This document shows, one piece after another, positions 35,901 through 44,966 of a stretch of DNA of 64,000 bases. The notes beneath the pieces were generated by a model, which worked only from the letters and a program-made list of their open reading frames with translations, was not told where the DNA came from and made no database searches. The translations under genes were made by a program, and so were the position numbers. The DNA comes from Lacticaseibacillus hulanensis (GTDB taxonomy: Bacteria > Bacillota > Bacilli > Lactobacillales > Lactobacillaceae), in assembly GCF_004010095.1 (NCBI RefSeq), contig NZ_RRYD01000015.1:1-64000 (forward strand), given 5' to 3'. Position 1 is the first letter of the stretch, and the number at the start of each line of letters is the position of its first letter.

Positions 35901-35929
35901 TTAATACCATGCACGCAAAACCGTGTCAA
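35901..35929 (-). promoter_or_regulatory. Strong promoter of the Lsa-type gene
   Basis: Minus strand: TTGACA (35924-35929), 17-base spacer, TATTAA (35901-35906). The predicted transcript starts near 35893 and has a leader of about 250 bases. Confidence 0.8.
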
Positions 35930-36015
35930 CCGCGTGCCGGCATTTGCGCCGTTTTTGTCCGCGTGCACGGCCGGTTGCCGGTGGTATCATGATTGTAGAA
36001 ATGGGGGCATTTTCT

Positions 36016-38565
36016 ATGGCGCAAAGCACAATTCCAGATCATATTCGGGTCCGCGGGGCGCGGGTACATAATTTGCGGAACATTAACGTGGATATTCCGC
36101 TACACAAGCTGGTGGCCATCACCGGGCGGTCCGGCTCGGGCAAGTCGTCACTGGCGATGGGCGTTCTCTACGCGGAGGGCATGCGGCGGTACGTGAACGC
36201 GCTGTCGACCTATACTAGGCGGCGGCTCGGCCAGACCGGCAAACCGGACGTGGACGAAATTGAACACATTCCGAGCGCCATCGCGTTGCGGCAGCGGCCG
36301 GTGGTCCCCGGGGTGCGCTCGACGGTGGGGACCAGCACCGAGGCTTTGAACGTCATCCGGCTGGCCTTCTCCCGTCTGGGGTCACCGCGCTGTCCGAATG
36401 GGCACCAGGTGCCACCGACGCTGGCGATTGCCCGCGCGATGGATTTGCCGAACAAACCGGGCAGTGGAATGGGCGAAATTGTGTGCCCAGTTTGCGGCGT
36501 GAAGTTCATGGCGTTTGCCGCTGAGGACTTCGCGTTCAACTCAACCGGTGCCTGCCCAACGTGCAACGGGACGGGCAGTGCCCAGACCCTCGCCGAAGAC
36601 CGACTGATTCCGGATCCCAGCAAGACGATTCGCGACGGCGCGGTGGCCTCGTGGCGGCTGCCGGGGCGCAACTTCATGTACATTGTGGCCCAGCAAATTG
36701 GCATCGACATCGACACGCCGTTTGCAGATCTCCCCAAGGAGCAGCAGGAAATGGTGTGGAACGGGCCCCGCAAGAAGTACGCCATCAATATTCCGAGCAA
36801 GTCCGGCAAAATTTTCCATATGGACAACGCCGTCTTCGAGAACGCGCACGCGGCTGTGACCGACAGTATGGCCACCACGACCAACGAGCGGGCCATCGCG
36901 CGGCTGAATAAGTTCTACCGCTTCGGCACCTGCCCGACTTGCCACGGCACGCGCTTCAAGCCGGCACTGCTCAGCCAGCAGGTGTCCGGCAAGAACATCG
37001 CCGAAGTGAGTGACATGACGCTCACCGAACTGAGTGCGTTCATTCCGCAAATCTACGCGTGGCTGCCAGCAGACATGCAGGCACTTGCGCACGATATCTT
37101 AAGTGAGCTGGACCAGATTCTCCGGCCCCTGCTGGAACTAGGACTGGGCTACCTCACCTTGGCCCGGGCCGGGGGCAGCTTGTCCACCGGTGAACTTCAG
37201 CGCATTCAGCTCAGCCGCACCCTGCGCACGAAAACCACGGGGGTGCTGTACGTGCTGGATGAGCCGTCAATTGGCCTGCATCCAGCCAACGTGCAGGGAC
37301 TGATTGACGTGATGCGGGGACTCGTGGCCCAGGGGAACTCCGTCATCGTGGTCGACCACGACACGGCCATCATCGAGGCGGCCGATTACGTCCTGGAGAT
37401 TGGTCCGGACGCCGGGATTCGCGGCGGACAGGTGGTCGATGCGGGGACACCCGCGGAGATTGCCACGCAGTCAACCAGCCTGATCGCGCCATTTTTAAAC
37501 GGGACGACCAAGTTGCGGGTGCGCCCACAAGCTAGTGCGTCCGCGCTGGCGACGGCCAAGCATTACGGGGTGGCGGTTAGTGACCGGTACAACCTGCACG
37601 ACCTGGATGTTCAGCTGCCGGTACGCGCATTTTCCGTAATTTCCGGATTCTCCGGTGCGGGCAAATCCACGCTTGTGTTCGACGCGCTCGTGCCAGCGCT
37701 GACGGCGACCAAGAAGAACCCGGCGCCGCAGTTCGTTACGGGCGTGCGCCGCGGAACACTGCGCAAGGTGGTGGCAATTGACGCGTCGCCAGTGGGCAAG
37801 AATGTCCGCTCGACCGTGGCCACGTACACCGACATCCTGGACCACTTGCGCGCGCTGTTTGCCGCGCAGCCGGAAGCTAAGGCGCGGAATTTCACCGCCA
37901 GCCACTTCTCCTACAATGTGGCGGCGGGTGCCTGCCCCACCTGCAACGGCACGGGGCAAATCAGCCTCGATATTCAGTACCTGCCCGATATGCAGCAAAC
38001 CTGTCCTGATTGCGGCGGGCGGCGTTACAAGCAGGAGGTGCTGGCGGTTTCTTGGCATGGATATTCCATCGCCGACCTGCTGGACATGTCCGTCGATGCG
38101 GCGCTCCCGATTTTCGCCGCCACTGATCAAACTAGCATCACGGCGACGCTGCAGACCCTGCACGACATGGGCTTAGGCTATTTGCACCTTGGCGAAAGCA
38201 CGCCGGCCCTGTCTGGTGGGGAGGCGCAGCGCCTCAAGCTCACGTCGCACATGGGCAAACGCCAAAGTGGCACCCTGTTTGTTTTCGATGAACCATCTGT
38301 TGGTCTGCACCCACTTGACGTGCAGGTGCTGCTACAGGTGTTCCAGCAATTGATTGATCAAGGCGGGACGGTGCTTGCCATCGAGCACGACCTCGACGTG
38401 ATTGCGAACGCGGATTACATCGTGGACATGGGCCCGGGTGGCGGCAGCGAGGGCGGCCAGATTGTGACTGCGGGCACGCCCGAAGAGGTTGCGGCAAGCA
38501 CGGCGGGGCACACCAGTGGTTTTTTGCGCGCCCACCTGCGCAAGTTCGCACCTGCCAATCAGTAA
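36016..38565 (+). CDS. Short UvrA-family ATPase (class II, UvrA2-like)
   Basis: An 849-residue ABC ATPase of the UvrA type, about 100 residues shorter than UvrA. Two nucleotide sites: [16 protein letters not shown] and [16 protein letters not shown], signatures [15 protein letters not shown] and [15 protein letters not shown], and Walker [12 protein letters not shown] and [11 protein letters not shown]. Zinc-finger cysteines [20 protein letters not shown], and [16 protein letters not shown] are kept. Class II UvrA proteins lack the UvrB-binding insert, which fits the length. They are linked to DNA repair tolerance or drug self-resistance (DrrC-like). I chose ATG 36016 (ATGGGGGCA upstream). 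Divergent from the Lsa-type gene. Confidence 0.88.
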   Translation: MAQSTIPDHIRVRGARVHNLRNINVDIPLHKLVAITGRSGSGKSSLAMGVLYAEGMRRYVNALSTYTRRRLGQTGKPDVDEIEHIPSAIALRQRPVVPGVRSTVGTSTEALNVIRLAFSRLGSPRCPNGHQVPPTLAIARAMDLPNKPGSGMGEIVCPVCGVKFMAFAAEDFAFNSTGACPTCNGTGSAQTLAEDRLIPDPSKTIRDGAVASWRLPGRNFMYIVAQQIGIDIDTPFADLPKEQQEMVWNGPRKKYAINIPSKSGKIFHMDNAVFENAHAAVTDSMATTTNERAIARLNKFYRFGTCPTCHGTRFKPALLSQQVSGKNIAEVSDMTLTELSAFIPQIYAWLPADMQALAHDILSELDQILRPLLELGLGYLTLARAGGSLSTGELQRIQLSRTLRTKTTGVLYVLDEPSIGLHPANVQGLIDVMRGLVAQGNSVIVVDHDTAIIEAADYVLEIGPDAGIRGGQVVDAGTPAEIATQSTSLIAPFLNGTTKLRVRPQASASALATAKHYGVAVSDRYNLHDLDVQLPVRAFSVISGFSGAGKSTLVFDALVPALTATKKNPAPQFVTGVRRGTLRKVVAIDASPVGKNVRSTVATYTDILDHLRALFAAQPEAKARNFTASHFSYNVAAGACPTCNGTGQISLDIQYLPDMQQTCPDCGGRRYKQEVLAVSWHGYSIADLLDMSVDAALPIFAATDQTSITATLQTLHDMGLGYLHLGESTPALSGGEAQRLKLTSHMGKRQSGTLFVFDEPSVGLHPLDVQVLLQVFQQLIDQGGTVLAIEHDLDVIANADYIVDMGPGGGSEGGQIVTAGTPEEVAASTAGHTSGFLRAHLRKFAPANQ

Positions 38566-38631
38566 TGTGTGGAGTGAGGGCCACGGCATGTGCTAAGATT
38601 AGCAAAGAATGCACGGGAAAGAAGCGAAAAT

Positions 38632-39810
38632 ATGGGTAAGAAACGGTCGACATGGCTAATAATCTGCGGGATTCTGTTAGTGGGCGCAAACCTGCGCCTA
38701 CCAATTACGATGATCCCACCACTCATGTCCAGCCTTGAAAGCCAAATCGGGTTGCCGGCATCGTTATCGGGTATGCTGACGACCATTCCGCTGCTAATGT
38801 TTGCGCTAGTCTCCCCGATTATCGGGCGGCTGGGTAGCCGGCGTGGCAACGAAGGGGTGCTGCTAATTGCCCTGGTTGTGCTGGCGGCAGGTAGCTACCT
38901 GCGCGTTGTGCCCCACGTATGGGCGCTGCTGCTGGGTACCTGTGGCATCGGCATTGGCATTGCGGGGGGCAACGTGCTTCTGCCCGCAATCATCAAGGAC
39001 CAGTTCCCGACCAGTGTTGCGGCCAAGACCACGCTGTACACAACCGCGATGGCGCTCGTGGCGTCATTTGGGACGGCCACGTCTGGGGTGATTGCCAAAA
39101 ACACGTCGTTGACCTGGGCCCTAGCCAGCCTGTCACTCGTCGGCCTGGTTGGCCTGATTGTCTGGGTGCTCGCACTGCCGCAGATGCGCAAGGTGCAGGA
39201 GCCGACCGCAGAACATGGACAACCGCAGCGGTCAATGTGGCGCACCCCCAAGGCCTGGATTGTCCTGATCTACTTTGGGCTGCAGTCGATTGCGTACTAC
39301 TCGCTGGTGACGTGGTTGCCGACGCTCTGGCACGCAGCCGGGTTTTCGCAGGTGGTCGCCGGCAATCTGGCGACGGTCTTTCAGCTCAGCGGGTTGCCGT
39401 TATCGATGACGGTGCCGCTGATTGCGGAGCGCAAGTGGGGACTGACGGCCATCAACATGTTTGGTGGCGGCGGGTTCCTCATCGGCGCACTTGGGTTACT
39501 TCTGGGCAGCACGAACTTAGTCTTCAACGTGGTGCTGGCCGCGCTAATGGGTGCGGCTTCCGGTGCGGCCTTTAGTATCTGCATTGTGTTCTTCCAGAAA
39601 CGCACGGACAGCGCCGCCGATACGGCACGCCTGTCGGGGATGGCCCAGTCCGGCGGGTACGTGGTTGCCGCCGTTGGTCCAGTGGCGTTCGGGCTCATCA
39701 GTAGCGCGCTGAACTCGTGGACGCCGGTCATCTGGCTACTCATTGTCATCACGGCATTGATGTTCAGCTGCGGGGTGGCCATCATCAAGAGCCGGTCGGT
39801 GTTTGACTAA
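38632..39810 (+). CDS. MFS transporter, CynX/NimT family
   Basis: A 392-residue carrier with 12 predicted helices. The N-terminal ICGILLVGANLRLPITMIPPL and the loop IGRLGSRRGNEGVL resemble CynX/YeaN-type members, which include cyanate and 2-nitroimidazole transporters. I chose ATG 38632 (GGTAAGAAACGG follows); the ribosome site is weak (AAGAAGCG). It is 66 bases downstream of the UvrA-like gene, so it may be cotranscribed. Substrate unknown. Confidence 0.85.
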   Translation: MGKKRSTWLIICGILLVGANLRLPITMIPPLMSSLESQIGLPASLSGMLTTIPLLMFALVSPIIGRLGSRRGNEGVLLIALVVLAAGSYLRVVPHVWALLLGTCGIGIGIAGGNVLLPAIIKDQFPTSVAAKTTLYTTAMALVASFGTATSGVIAKNTSLTWALASLSLVGLVGLIVWVLALPQMRKVQEPTAEHGQPQRSMWRTPKAWIVLIYFGLQSIAYYSLVTWLPTLWHAAGFSQVVAGNLATVFQLSGLPLSMTVPLIAERKWGLTAINMFGGGGFLIGALGLLLGSTNLVFNVVLAALMGAASGAAFSICIVFFQKRTDSAADTARLSGMAQSGGYVVAAVGPVAFGLISSALNSWTPVIWLLIVITALMFSCGVAIIKSRSVFD

Positions 39811-39813
39811 CTG

Positions 39814-39862
39814 AAATAGGATTCGGGTCGCGACAAATTTTGTCGTTCCCCGAATCCTATTT
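39814..39862. terminator. Bidirectional terminator between MFS and HAD genes
   Basis: AAATAGGATTCGGG pairs with CCCGAATCCTATTT, with an inner CGACAAA/TTTGTCG hairpin. Confidence 0.93.
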
Positions 39863-39887
39863 GTTTGCTATTAGTCTCGCGGCGCAA

Positions 39888-40673
39888 TTAGAGAATCTTG
39901 TCCAGGTACTGAAGCACACCCTGGTCCTCATTGCTACCGGTGGTCGTGTTCGCTACGGCCAATACGTCTGGCTGGGCGTTGGCCATTGCCACGCCATCGC
40001 CGACCTCCCGCAGCATTTCCAGGTCGTTACCGCCATCACCGAATGCAACCATCTCGGCCAAATCAACGCCCAGAATCTGACCCAACTCCTTCAGGCCAGC
40101 TGCCTTATTCAGGCCCGGCTGGATGATGTCAATATCGCCGTGGCCGCTGCTGGTGACATCGGCGAGGCCGGATAGCGCACTGCGCAAGTGCTCGACAATC
40201 GCATCCGTGCGCGCCGGCGGGCAGGAGATGGCGAACTTCAAAATCCGGTCGTCAATGTCCGCAAAATCATCAATCACCCGCAGCTCGTGGTAGTAATTGC
40301 GCATGGTTTGCACGTGCGTCGGGTCGGTGGTTGTGAGCGCGTAGGCATTCGCCTGGCCGCACACCAGTAACTTGATGTCGTCAATCTGGTTGAGGACGGT
40401 GAGGATGTCGGCAGTAGCGGCGTCTTTAAAGGAGCTGACGGCGTATACGTGGTCGCGGCTGCGGATGTACGCCCCGTTTTCGGCGACGTAAATCACGTCC
40501 GGATACTTGGTGAAGAACGACTGCAGCTGGAAATACTGGTTCCCGCTGGCACAAACAAACTGGATGTTTTGGGCCTGCATGCGCTTCATTAACTCGGCAA
40601 ATTTGGCCTCGTCGTAGGTCATGTCATCGCGCAAGAATGAGCCGTCCATTTCTGTTGCAATTAATTTGATCAT
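39888..40673 (-). CDS. Cof-type HAD-IIB phosphatase with altered nucleophile motif
   Basis: A 261-residue HAD-superfamily protein of the Cof/YidA class, usually dephosphorylating sugar phosphates or nucleotides. Motif IV MVAFGDGGNDLEMLREVG and the cap domain are normal. Motif I, normally DxDGT, reads LIATEMDGSFL: the nucleophilic first Asp is Glu (codon GAA) and Thr is Ser. Glu is rarely accepted at this position, so activity may be changed or lost. Starts MIKLIATEM with GGAGGATAA upstream. Lies 21 bases behind the acetyltransferase gene on the same strand, a probable operon. Confidence 0.88.
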   Translation of the reverse strand: MIKLIATEMDGSFLRDDMTYDEAKFAELMKRMQAQNIQFVCASGNQYFQLQSFFTKYPDVIYVAENGAYIRSRDHVYAVSSFKDAATADILTVLNQIDDIKLLVCGQANAYALTTTDPTHVQTMRNYYHELRVIDDFADIDDRILKFAISCPPARTDAIVEHLRSALSGLADVTSSGHGDIDIIQPGLNKAAGLKELGQILGVDLAEMVAFGDGGNDLEMLREVGDGVAMANAQPDVLAVANTTTGSNEDQGVLQYLDKIL

Positions 40674-40693
40674 TATTTATCCTCCTCAGCTAA

Positions 40694-41308
40694 CTATCGC
40701 TTGGCGTCCCAATACTTGGCCGCTTCTGCATCCCAATAAATTTCGTCCGCCTCGGTGATGGGCCGAATGGGGGTGGCGGGCACACCGGCAGCGAGCACGC
40801 CGGACGGAATGTCCTTGGTCACCACGGACCCGGCACCAATCACGACGTTATCGCCGATGGTCACGCCGGGGCAAATCGTCACGCTCCCGCCAATCCAGAC
40901 GTCGTCACCAATTGTAATCGGGTGGCCGTACTCGAGCCCATCGCGGCGCACCGTGGCACTTAGTGGGTGTCCCGCCGTGTAGAGGCTGGTGCGCGGCCCG
41001 ATCATCACGTTGTCGCCAATTGAAATTGGGGCCACGTCGAGAAAAATGCTGTCGTAGTTGGCGTAAAAGTTTTTGCCCAGGTGCACGTTTACCCCGTAAT
41101 CCATGCGGGTTGGGGCCTCAATGTGCGCATCAGTTGCGGGCACGTTTAGCAGTTGTGCCAGTAACTTAGCCCGGTTATTATCATCCTCGGGTGCCGTTCG
41201 GTTGTACAGGAACAGTAATTGTTGCGCATGCTTGTGCATCGTGACCAGCTGCGGATCATCCGCGCGGTAAAGCTGGCCGTGCAACATGCGGTTTTTGTCT
41301 ATACTCAT
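40694..41308 (-). CDS. Sugar O-acetyltransferase, maltose/galactoside type
   Basis: A 204-residue left-handed beta-helix acetyltransferase. The N-terminal maltose-acetyltransferase domain reads KNRMLHGQLYRADDPQL; hexapeptide repeats follow (ISIGDNVMIGPRTSLYTAGH with the catalytic His, ITIGDDVWIGGSVTICPGVTIGDNVVIGAGSVVTKDIPSG). It transfers acetyl from acetyl-CoA to sugars, perhaps in detoxification. ATG 41308 has AGGAGAT upstream; the longer in-frame start adds 25 unlikely residues. Confidence 0.93.
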   Translation of the reverse strand: MSIDKNRMLHGQLYRADDPQLVTMHKHAQQLLFLYNRTAPEDDNNRAKLLAQLLNVPATDAHIEAPTRMDYGVNVHLGKNFYANYDSIFLDVAPISIGDNVMIGPRTSLYTAGHPLSATVRRDGLEYGHPITIGDDVWIGGSVTICPGVTIGDNVVIGAGSVVTKDIPSGVLAAGVPATPIRPITEADEIYWDAEAAKYWDAKR

Positions 41309-41634
41309 GGTTAATCTCCTTCTGAAGCAATACATCCATTCTAGCATGTACTCGCTTTCACAAAGGGACATTTTTGAAAGCAAATGGCGTCAAAAATAAA
41401 AGAGAGCCACATAATTGTGAAGCGCTTCTTCGCTTTACTTGGTCAGGAGACATTTGATTTATAACATAGGTGTTTGGACATTGGTAATTACAACTAAAGT
41501 TTGGGAGCTAAAATTAACACATCAACGTATTGGCAAATGATCAGATTATATAAAATGCCCAATGGATTGTTTTTTACATTACATGGTATATAATGACGGA
41601 GTTGGGTAATTATAATACTTGGAGGCAAAAGTGA
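41309..41634. other. AT-rich intergenic region
   Basis: No gene is visible. It contains a perfect 10-base palindrome GAAGCGCTTC near 41422 and a promoter candidate TTGTTT (41567-41572)-16-TATAAT (41589-41594) for the small peptides downstream. Composition is much more AT-rich than the flanks. Confidence 0.5.
41567..41594 (+). promoter_or_regulatory. Candidate promoter for the two small peptides
   Basis: TTGTTT, 16-base spacer, perfect TATAAT; 40 bases before the first start codon. Confidence 0.5.
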
Positions 41635-41721
41635 ATGAAAATCAGGAAATTGCTTGTAGCGTTTTCAACCATGCTATTGTTGGGCAGTGTAATAGCTGAG
41701 CTCATTAGCATCGTAGCCTAA
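41635..41721 (+). CDS. Short hydrophobic peptide, 28 residues (possible signal peptide/pheromone precursor)
   Basis: The frame starts MKIRKLLVAFSTMLLLG and ends SVIAELISIVA. GGAGG (41621-41625) is nine bases before the ATG and a TATAAT promoter lies ahead. A basic N-terminus, hydrophobic core and a C-terminal acidic-hydrophobic run (ELISIVA) match the layout of SHP pheromone precursors used by Rgg regulators, but also that of many leader or signal peptides. Two Rgg genes lie 6.5 kb downstream, not adjacent as is usual. It is directly followed by a 55-residue membrane protein gene. Confidence 0.5.
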   Translation: MKIRKLLVAFSTMLLLGSVIAELISIVA

Positions 41722-41738
41722 AGGTGGTGATGTCATTT

Positions 41739-41906
41739 ATGGTAACAAAGATATTTAACGTCATCTTTGCTGCTTTAATTGTGGGTGGCATGGTTTTTCT
41801 GTTCTTTTGGGGAATTAGTGATGTGCCGGATACTCAGTCTGGAATAATTCGTATACTAGCAGCTGTTTTTTGCGCATGGGTTTATGCAAAAAGACATAAA
41901 AGTTAG
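41739..41906 (+). CDS. Small membrane protein, 55 residues
   Basis: Reads MVTKIFNVIFAALIVGGMVF, then a polar loop GISDVPDTQSG, a second helix IIRILAAVFCAWVY and a basic tail AKRHKS. AAGGTGG lies 11 bases before the ATG; ATG 41730 is an in-frame alternative. It begins 17 bases after the 28-residue peptide gene, so both are probably on one transcript. AT-rich and unlike its neighbours. No family recognised. Confidence 0.5.
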   Translation: MVTKIFNVIFAALIVGGMVFLFFWGISDVPDTQSGIIRILAAVFCAWVYAKRHKS

Positions 41907-42208
41907 CCCCAATTAAATGTTTAAGCCAGGGTGTTTAAGCACGCATCGTTCACTGATTTAATAATATTAGACTCAAACCGCTGCACCGGACTTGGCAGTG
42001 AAGGCTTAGTACGCAGCAAATGCAAACAAAGGGAGCACACTGTAGTGCTCCCTTTGTTGCGTATATTAAGACTAGGGGCTGTTGCACTCCCAATCATTTA
42101 ACCGCTGATATCCGGCAAAAAGCTCAACAATTACACAACTAAGAATAGATGCGTTGGGCTAGACAAAAGCTAGAGAAATCTGTGTACGAGAAGCCAAGAG
42201 GTGCTTCG
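41907..42208. other. Intergenic region with terminator
   Basis: No gene seen apart from the hairpin at 42025-42059; it separates the AT-rich peptide genes from the converging AraC regulator. Confidence 0.5.
42025..42059. terminator. Bidirectional terminator
   Basis: AACAAAGGGAGCAC pairs with GTGCTCCCTTTGTT. Confidence 0.9.
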
Positions 42209-43081
42209 TTACAGGCACGATGCGTCCACCCGGTGGTAGCGGGCAAACGCGTGGCGGTAATCACTTGGCGTCATGTGTTTCCAGTCCTTGAAGTTGCGGA
42301 CGAACGTCTTGTCGCTGGAAAAGCCGCACGCGCTGGCGATGGATTCGAGTGTGTTGTCGGATTCGAGCAGCATCCGCCGCGCGTTGAGCAGACGGACGAA
42401 GCGAATGTATTTGTTCACGGGCATCTGCACGTTCGCGTTGAACTGCTGGTTGAGCGTCGTGAGCGAAACGTGGAAGATGCGTGCTAGTTCGCTGCCGCTT
42501 AGTGGGCGGTCGAATTCCTGGTTAATTGTGGTCATGACCGCATTGATGAGGCGCGGATTCGGATTGATGTCCTCACTGGCCATGGGGGTGGCGAAGTTTT
42601 CACCAAGAGCGACCAGCAGCGCGTAAAAATGACTGAGCACCTGCAAACGGCCGGTTGCGGTCAGGGCGTGCTGCAGCAGATGGTGAATCGCGAGGCCGTG
42701 TTCACGAATCTCGGCGTAGGCCTGGGGGATGACCATCCCGGACTGCTTACCCTCGAGGCTGAGGTGCCAGTTCATGCTTTCGGGCAGGCGTGACACCAGG
42801 AATTTGTCATCAATGATGAAGCCAAATTCCTGCCAGTCGAGGTTAGAATCACCGGTTGCGCTGTGGACGTCGCGGCGGTTGACGGCCCAGATGTCACCGG
42901 GGTGGTATTCCTTGGTGTGCCCGTTCGTCACGAATTTGAGCGCCCCACCGTCGACCAGGAAGTTGAGTTCGATGCCCTGGTGCCAGTGTGGGGCGACGTT
43001 GATATCTGTTAGTGGATCATGTGCAAAGTACTTGAATGGCAGTCCAGTTGCCTGCTCCACCTGTTCGTATTGGCCTATCAT
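42209..43081 (-). CDS. AraC-family regulator with cupin sensor
   Basis: A 290-residue activator. N-terminal cupin: APHWHQGIELNFLVDGGALKF and YHPGDIWAVNRRDVHS with metal/sugar-pocket histidines. C-terminal double HTH: SGSELARIFHVSLTTLNQQFN and LESIASACGFSSDKTFVRNFKDWKHMTPSDYR. GGAGGCAC precedes ATG. Such proteins usually respond to sugars. Its target is not obvious: the neighbour on the same strand is an aldehyde dehydrogenase gene behind a terminator. Confidence 0.9.
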   Translation of the reverse strand: MIGQYEQVEQATGLPFKYFAHDPLTDINVAPHWHQGIELNFLVDGGALKFVTNGHTKEYHPGDIWAVNRRDVHSATGDSNLDWQEFGFIIDDKFLVSRLPESMNWHLSLEGKQSGMVIPQAYAEIREHGLAIHHLLQHALTATGRLQVLSHFYALLVALGENFATPMASEDINPNPRLINAVMTTINQEFDRPLSGSELARIFHVSLTTLNQQFNANVQMPVNKYIRFVRLLNARRMLLESDNTLESIASACGFSSDKTFVRNFKDWKHMTPSDYRHAFARYHRVDASCL

Positions 43082-43179
43082 AAGTTGAAAGTGCCTCCGT
43101 AATTAGTAATCTTCCAAATTCTAACACGGAATCGGACAATTTGTTTTGTTTTCTTCTATATTATGGTAAGTGTTTGGTC

Positions 43180-43216
43180 AAAAAAAGACTCTGCGCCAAA
43201 GCGCAAAGCCTTTTTT
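43180..43216 (-). terminator. Terminator of the aldehyde dehydrogenase gene
   Basis: Minus strand AAGGCTTTGCGC pairs with GCGCAGAGTCTT, followed by seven T. Confidence 0.92.
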
Positions 43217-43226
43217 GAACCTTAGA

Positions 43227-44639
43227 TTAACGAATTACCGCGCGCAGTTCGTTGATGAAGTCGATTGGGTGACGAGTTGGACGGGAAACGTATTTGATGT
43301 TGAGCAGGTCGCCGGTGGACAGGTTGTGGGAAATGGAGTTCTTCCCGTAAGTCCCGGTCCCAAGGGTCAGGGATGGGGTGAGGCCGTTGAAGAGGCCTCC
43401 AATCCCACCAAGAGAACCTGGGGTGTTAATCAGGATGCGGCAAGCAGGCATTTCGTGGCCGAAGCGGTCAACGATGTCGTTGTCCTGCGTGTGCAGAACC
43501 GCCGTGTGCCCAAGGCCGCCGTAGTTTAGCAGGCCAAGGCAGATGGAAAATGCTGCGTCGGTCGTGTTCGCAACGTACATGGACAATGTTGGGCTGAGCT
43601 TTTCACCAGAGAATGGGAAGTTCGTGCCGATACCATCGAGCTTGCCGATGAGAAGCTTGGTGCCAGCAGGAACCTTGATGCCGGCAAGTTCAGCAATCTT
43701 TTCGGCAGTCTGTCCAGCAACAGGGCCACGGACGGTGTGCCGCTGGGGGTCGATAACGGCGTCGGACAGCTTCTGCAGGTCCTCTTCCGGTACGAAGTAG
43801 GCACCCTGCTTGGTGAATTCAGCCTTAACGTCGGCCAGAATGTCGCGGTCAACGACGATACTGTTTTCACTGGCACAAATCATCCCGTTGTCGAACGTCT
43901 TGGAGAGCATGATGTCGGTAACGGCAGACTTCACGTTTGCGGTCTTTTCGATGTAGGCTGGGGCGTTACCAGGGCCAACACCAAGTGCGGGCTTTCCGGT
44001 GGAGTAAGCGGCCTTCACGAGGCCAGGGCCACCAGTTGCCAGCACGATGTTGACGCCGGGGTGCTGCAGCAGAGCGTTCGAAGCTTCGATGCTAGGCTTT
44101 GAGATCCACTGAACGAGATCTGCAGGAGCACCGGCATCAACGGCTGCTTGCGCCATGAGCCGCGCGGTTGCAACCCCACACTGCAAGGCCTGTGGGTGCA
44201 AACTGAAGATGATGGCGTTCCGGGTCTTCAAGGCCAGCAGAATCTTGAAGATAACGGTGGACGTTGGGTTGGTTACTGGGGTGACCCCAGCGATGATGCC
44301 CAGTGGTTCCGCAATCTTTTCAATCTTCTTCTTTTCGTCAACTTCAATGGTGCCGACGGTCTTGTCGTCCTTAATCTGCTTCCAGATGTACTGGGCAGCG
44401 TAGATGTTCTTGATGGTCTTGTCTTCAGCGTTCCCGCGACCAGTTTCCTTGTAAGCCAAGGTTGCTAGTTCTTTGGCGTGAGCAGCTGCGGCTGTTACCA
44501 TCGCCTGACAGATTGCGTCGACCTGTTCCTGGGTGTACTTCTGGTAAGCATCGAAGGCAAGTTGCGCCTTTGCAACAAGTTCATTGACCTGTGCTTCAGC
44601 GGCAGAGGTTTTTGGTTCCAGAGTGGCTGTATCTGGCAT
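43227..44639 (-). CDS. CoA-acylating acetaldehyde dehydrogenase (AdhE N-domain type, stand-alone)
   Basis: A 470-residue aldehyde dehydrogenase that interconverts acetyl-CoA and acetaldehyde with NAD. Sequence follows the aldehyde domain of AdhE: GIIAGVTPVTNPTSTVIFK, NAIIFSLHPQA, ATGGPGLVKAAYSTGKPA, catalytic Cys in FDNGMICASENSIVV. The iron alcohol dehydrogenase domain of full AdhE (about 870 residues) is absent; the frame ends normally before a terminator. I chose ATG 44639 (AAAGGGAGATAACA upstream). It gives a route to reoxidise NADH if an alcohol dehydrogenase exists elsewhere. MhpF/EutE types are alternatives. Confidence 0.9.
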   Translation of the reverse strand: MPDTATLEPKTSAAEAQVNELVAKAQLAFDAYQKYTQEQVDAICQAMVTAAAAHAKELATLAYKETGRGNAEDKTIKNIYAAQYIWKQIKDDKTVGTIEVDEKKKIEKIAEPLGIIAGVTPVTNPTSTVIFKILLALKTRNAIIFSLHPQALQCGVATARLMAQAAVDAGAPADLVQWISKPSIEASNALLQHPGVNIVLATGGPGLVKAAYSTGKPALGVGPGNAPAYIEKTANVKSAVTDIMLSKTFDNGMICASENSIVVDRDILADVKAEFTKQGAYFVPEEDLQKLSDAVIDPQRHTVRGPVAGQTAEKIAELAGIKVPAGTKLLIGKLDGIGTNFPFSGEKLSPTLSMYVANTTDAAFSICLGLLNYGGLGHTAVLHTQDNDIVDRFGHEMPACRILINTPGSLGGIGGLFNGLTPSLTLGTGTYGKNSISHNLSTGDLLNIKYVSRPTRHPIDFINELRAVIR

Positions 44640-44966
44640 TGTTATCTCCCTTTTCCGATTCAATCTACTGTTTACAAACACATAATAAAGCTTAAACGTC
44701 GGCGTGTAAATAGCCGCAAACCGCGCGAGAACAACGTTTGTGGCGTGTTTCAACAACAAGTTCTCAAACTTGTTAGCGATTACGTTTCAAGCGTTTAGCG
44801 GCTATTGTTCGGAAAACTGTTATAATTTGCACCCGCTGTTTCGTCAATAATGGTACAGAAAATTGTTTTAGGTGAAACAGCTGCTTCACCGTTTGCCCCG
44901 GCGCCGGCGGTAGGTTAAACTGAATCTAGTTACTATTAAGAAGGAAGCGCCCCGGAGGTTAAAAAT
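44640..44966. other. Divergent regulatory region between aldehyde dehydrogenase and lipoprotein genes
   Basis: No gene. An inverted repeat AACAAGTT CTCA AACTTGTT lies at 44755-44774. TTGTGGCGTGTTTCAACAA near 44739-44757 vaguely resembles a Rex operator but does not fit its spacing. Confidence 0.45.

Noticed and set aside
41415-41440. cre-like palindrome GAAGCGCTTC before the small peptides
   Set aside because: The palindrome is perfect, but the outer TG/CA positions of the cre consensus are misplaced.
44739-44757. Rex operator upstream of the aldehyde dehydrogenase gene
   Set aside because: TTGTGGCGTGTTTCAACAA has the right flavour but wrong spacing and symmetry for TTGTGAAN4TTCACAA.
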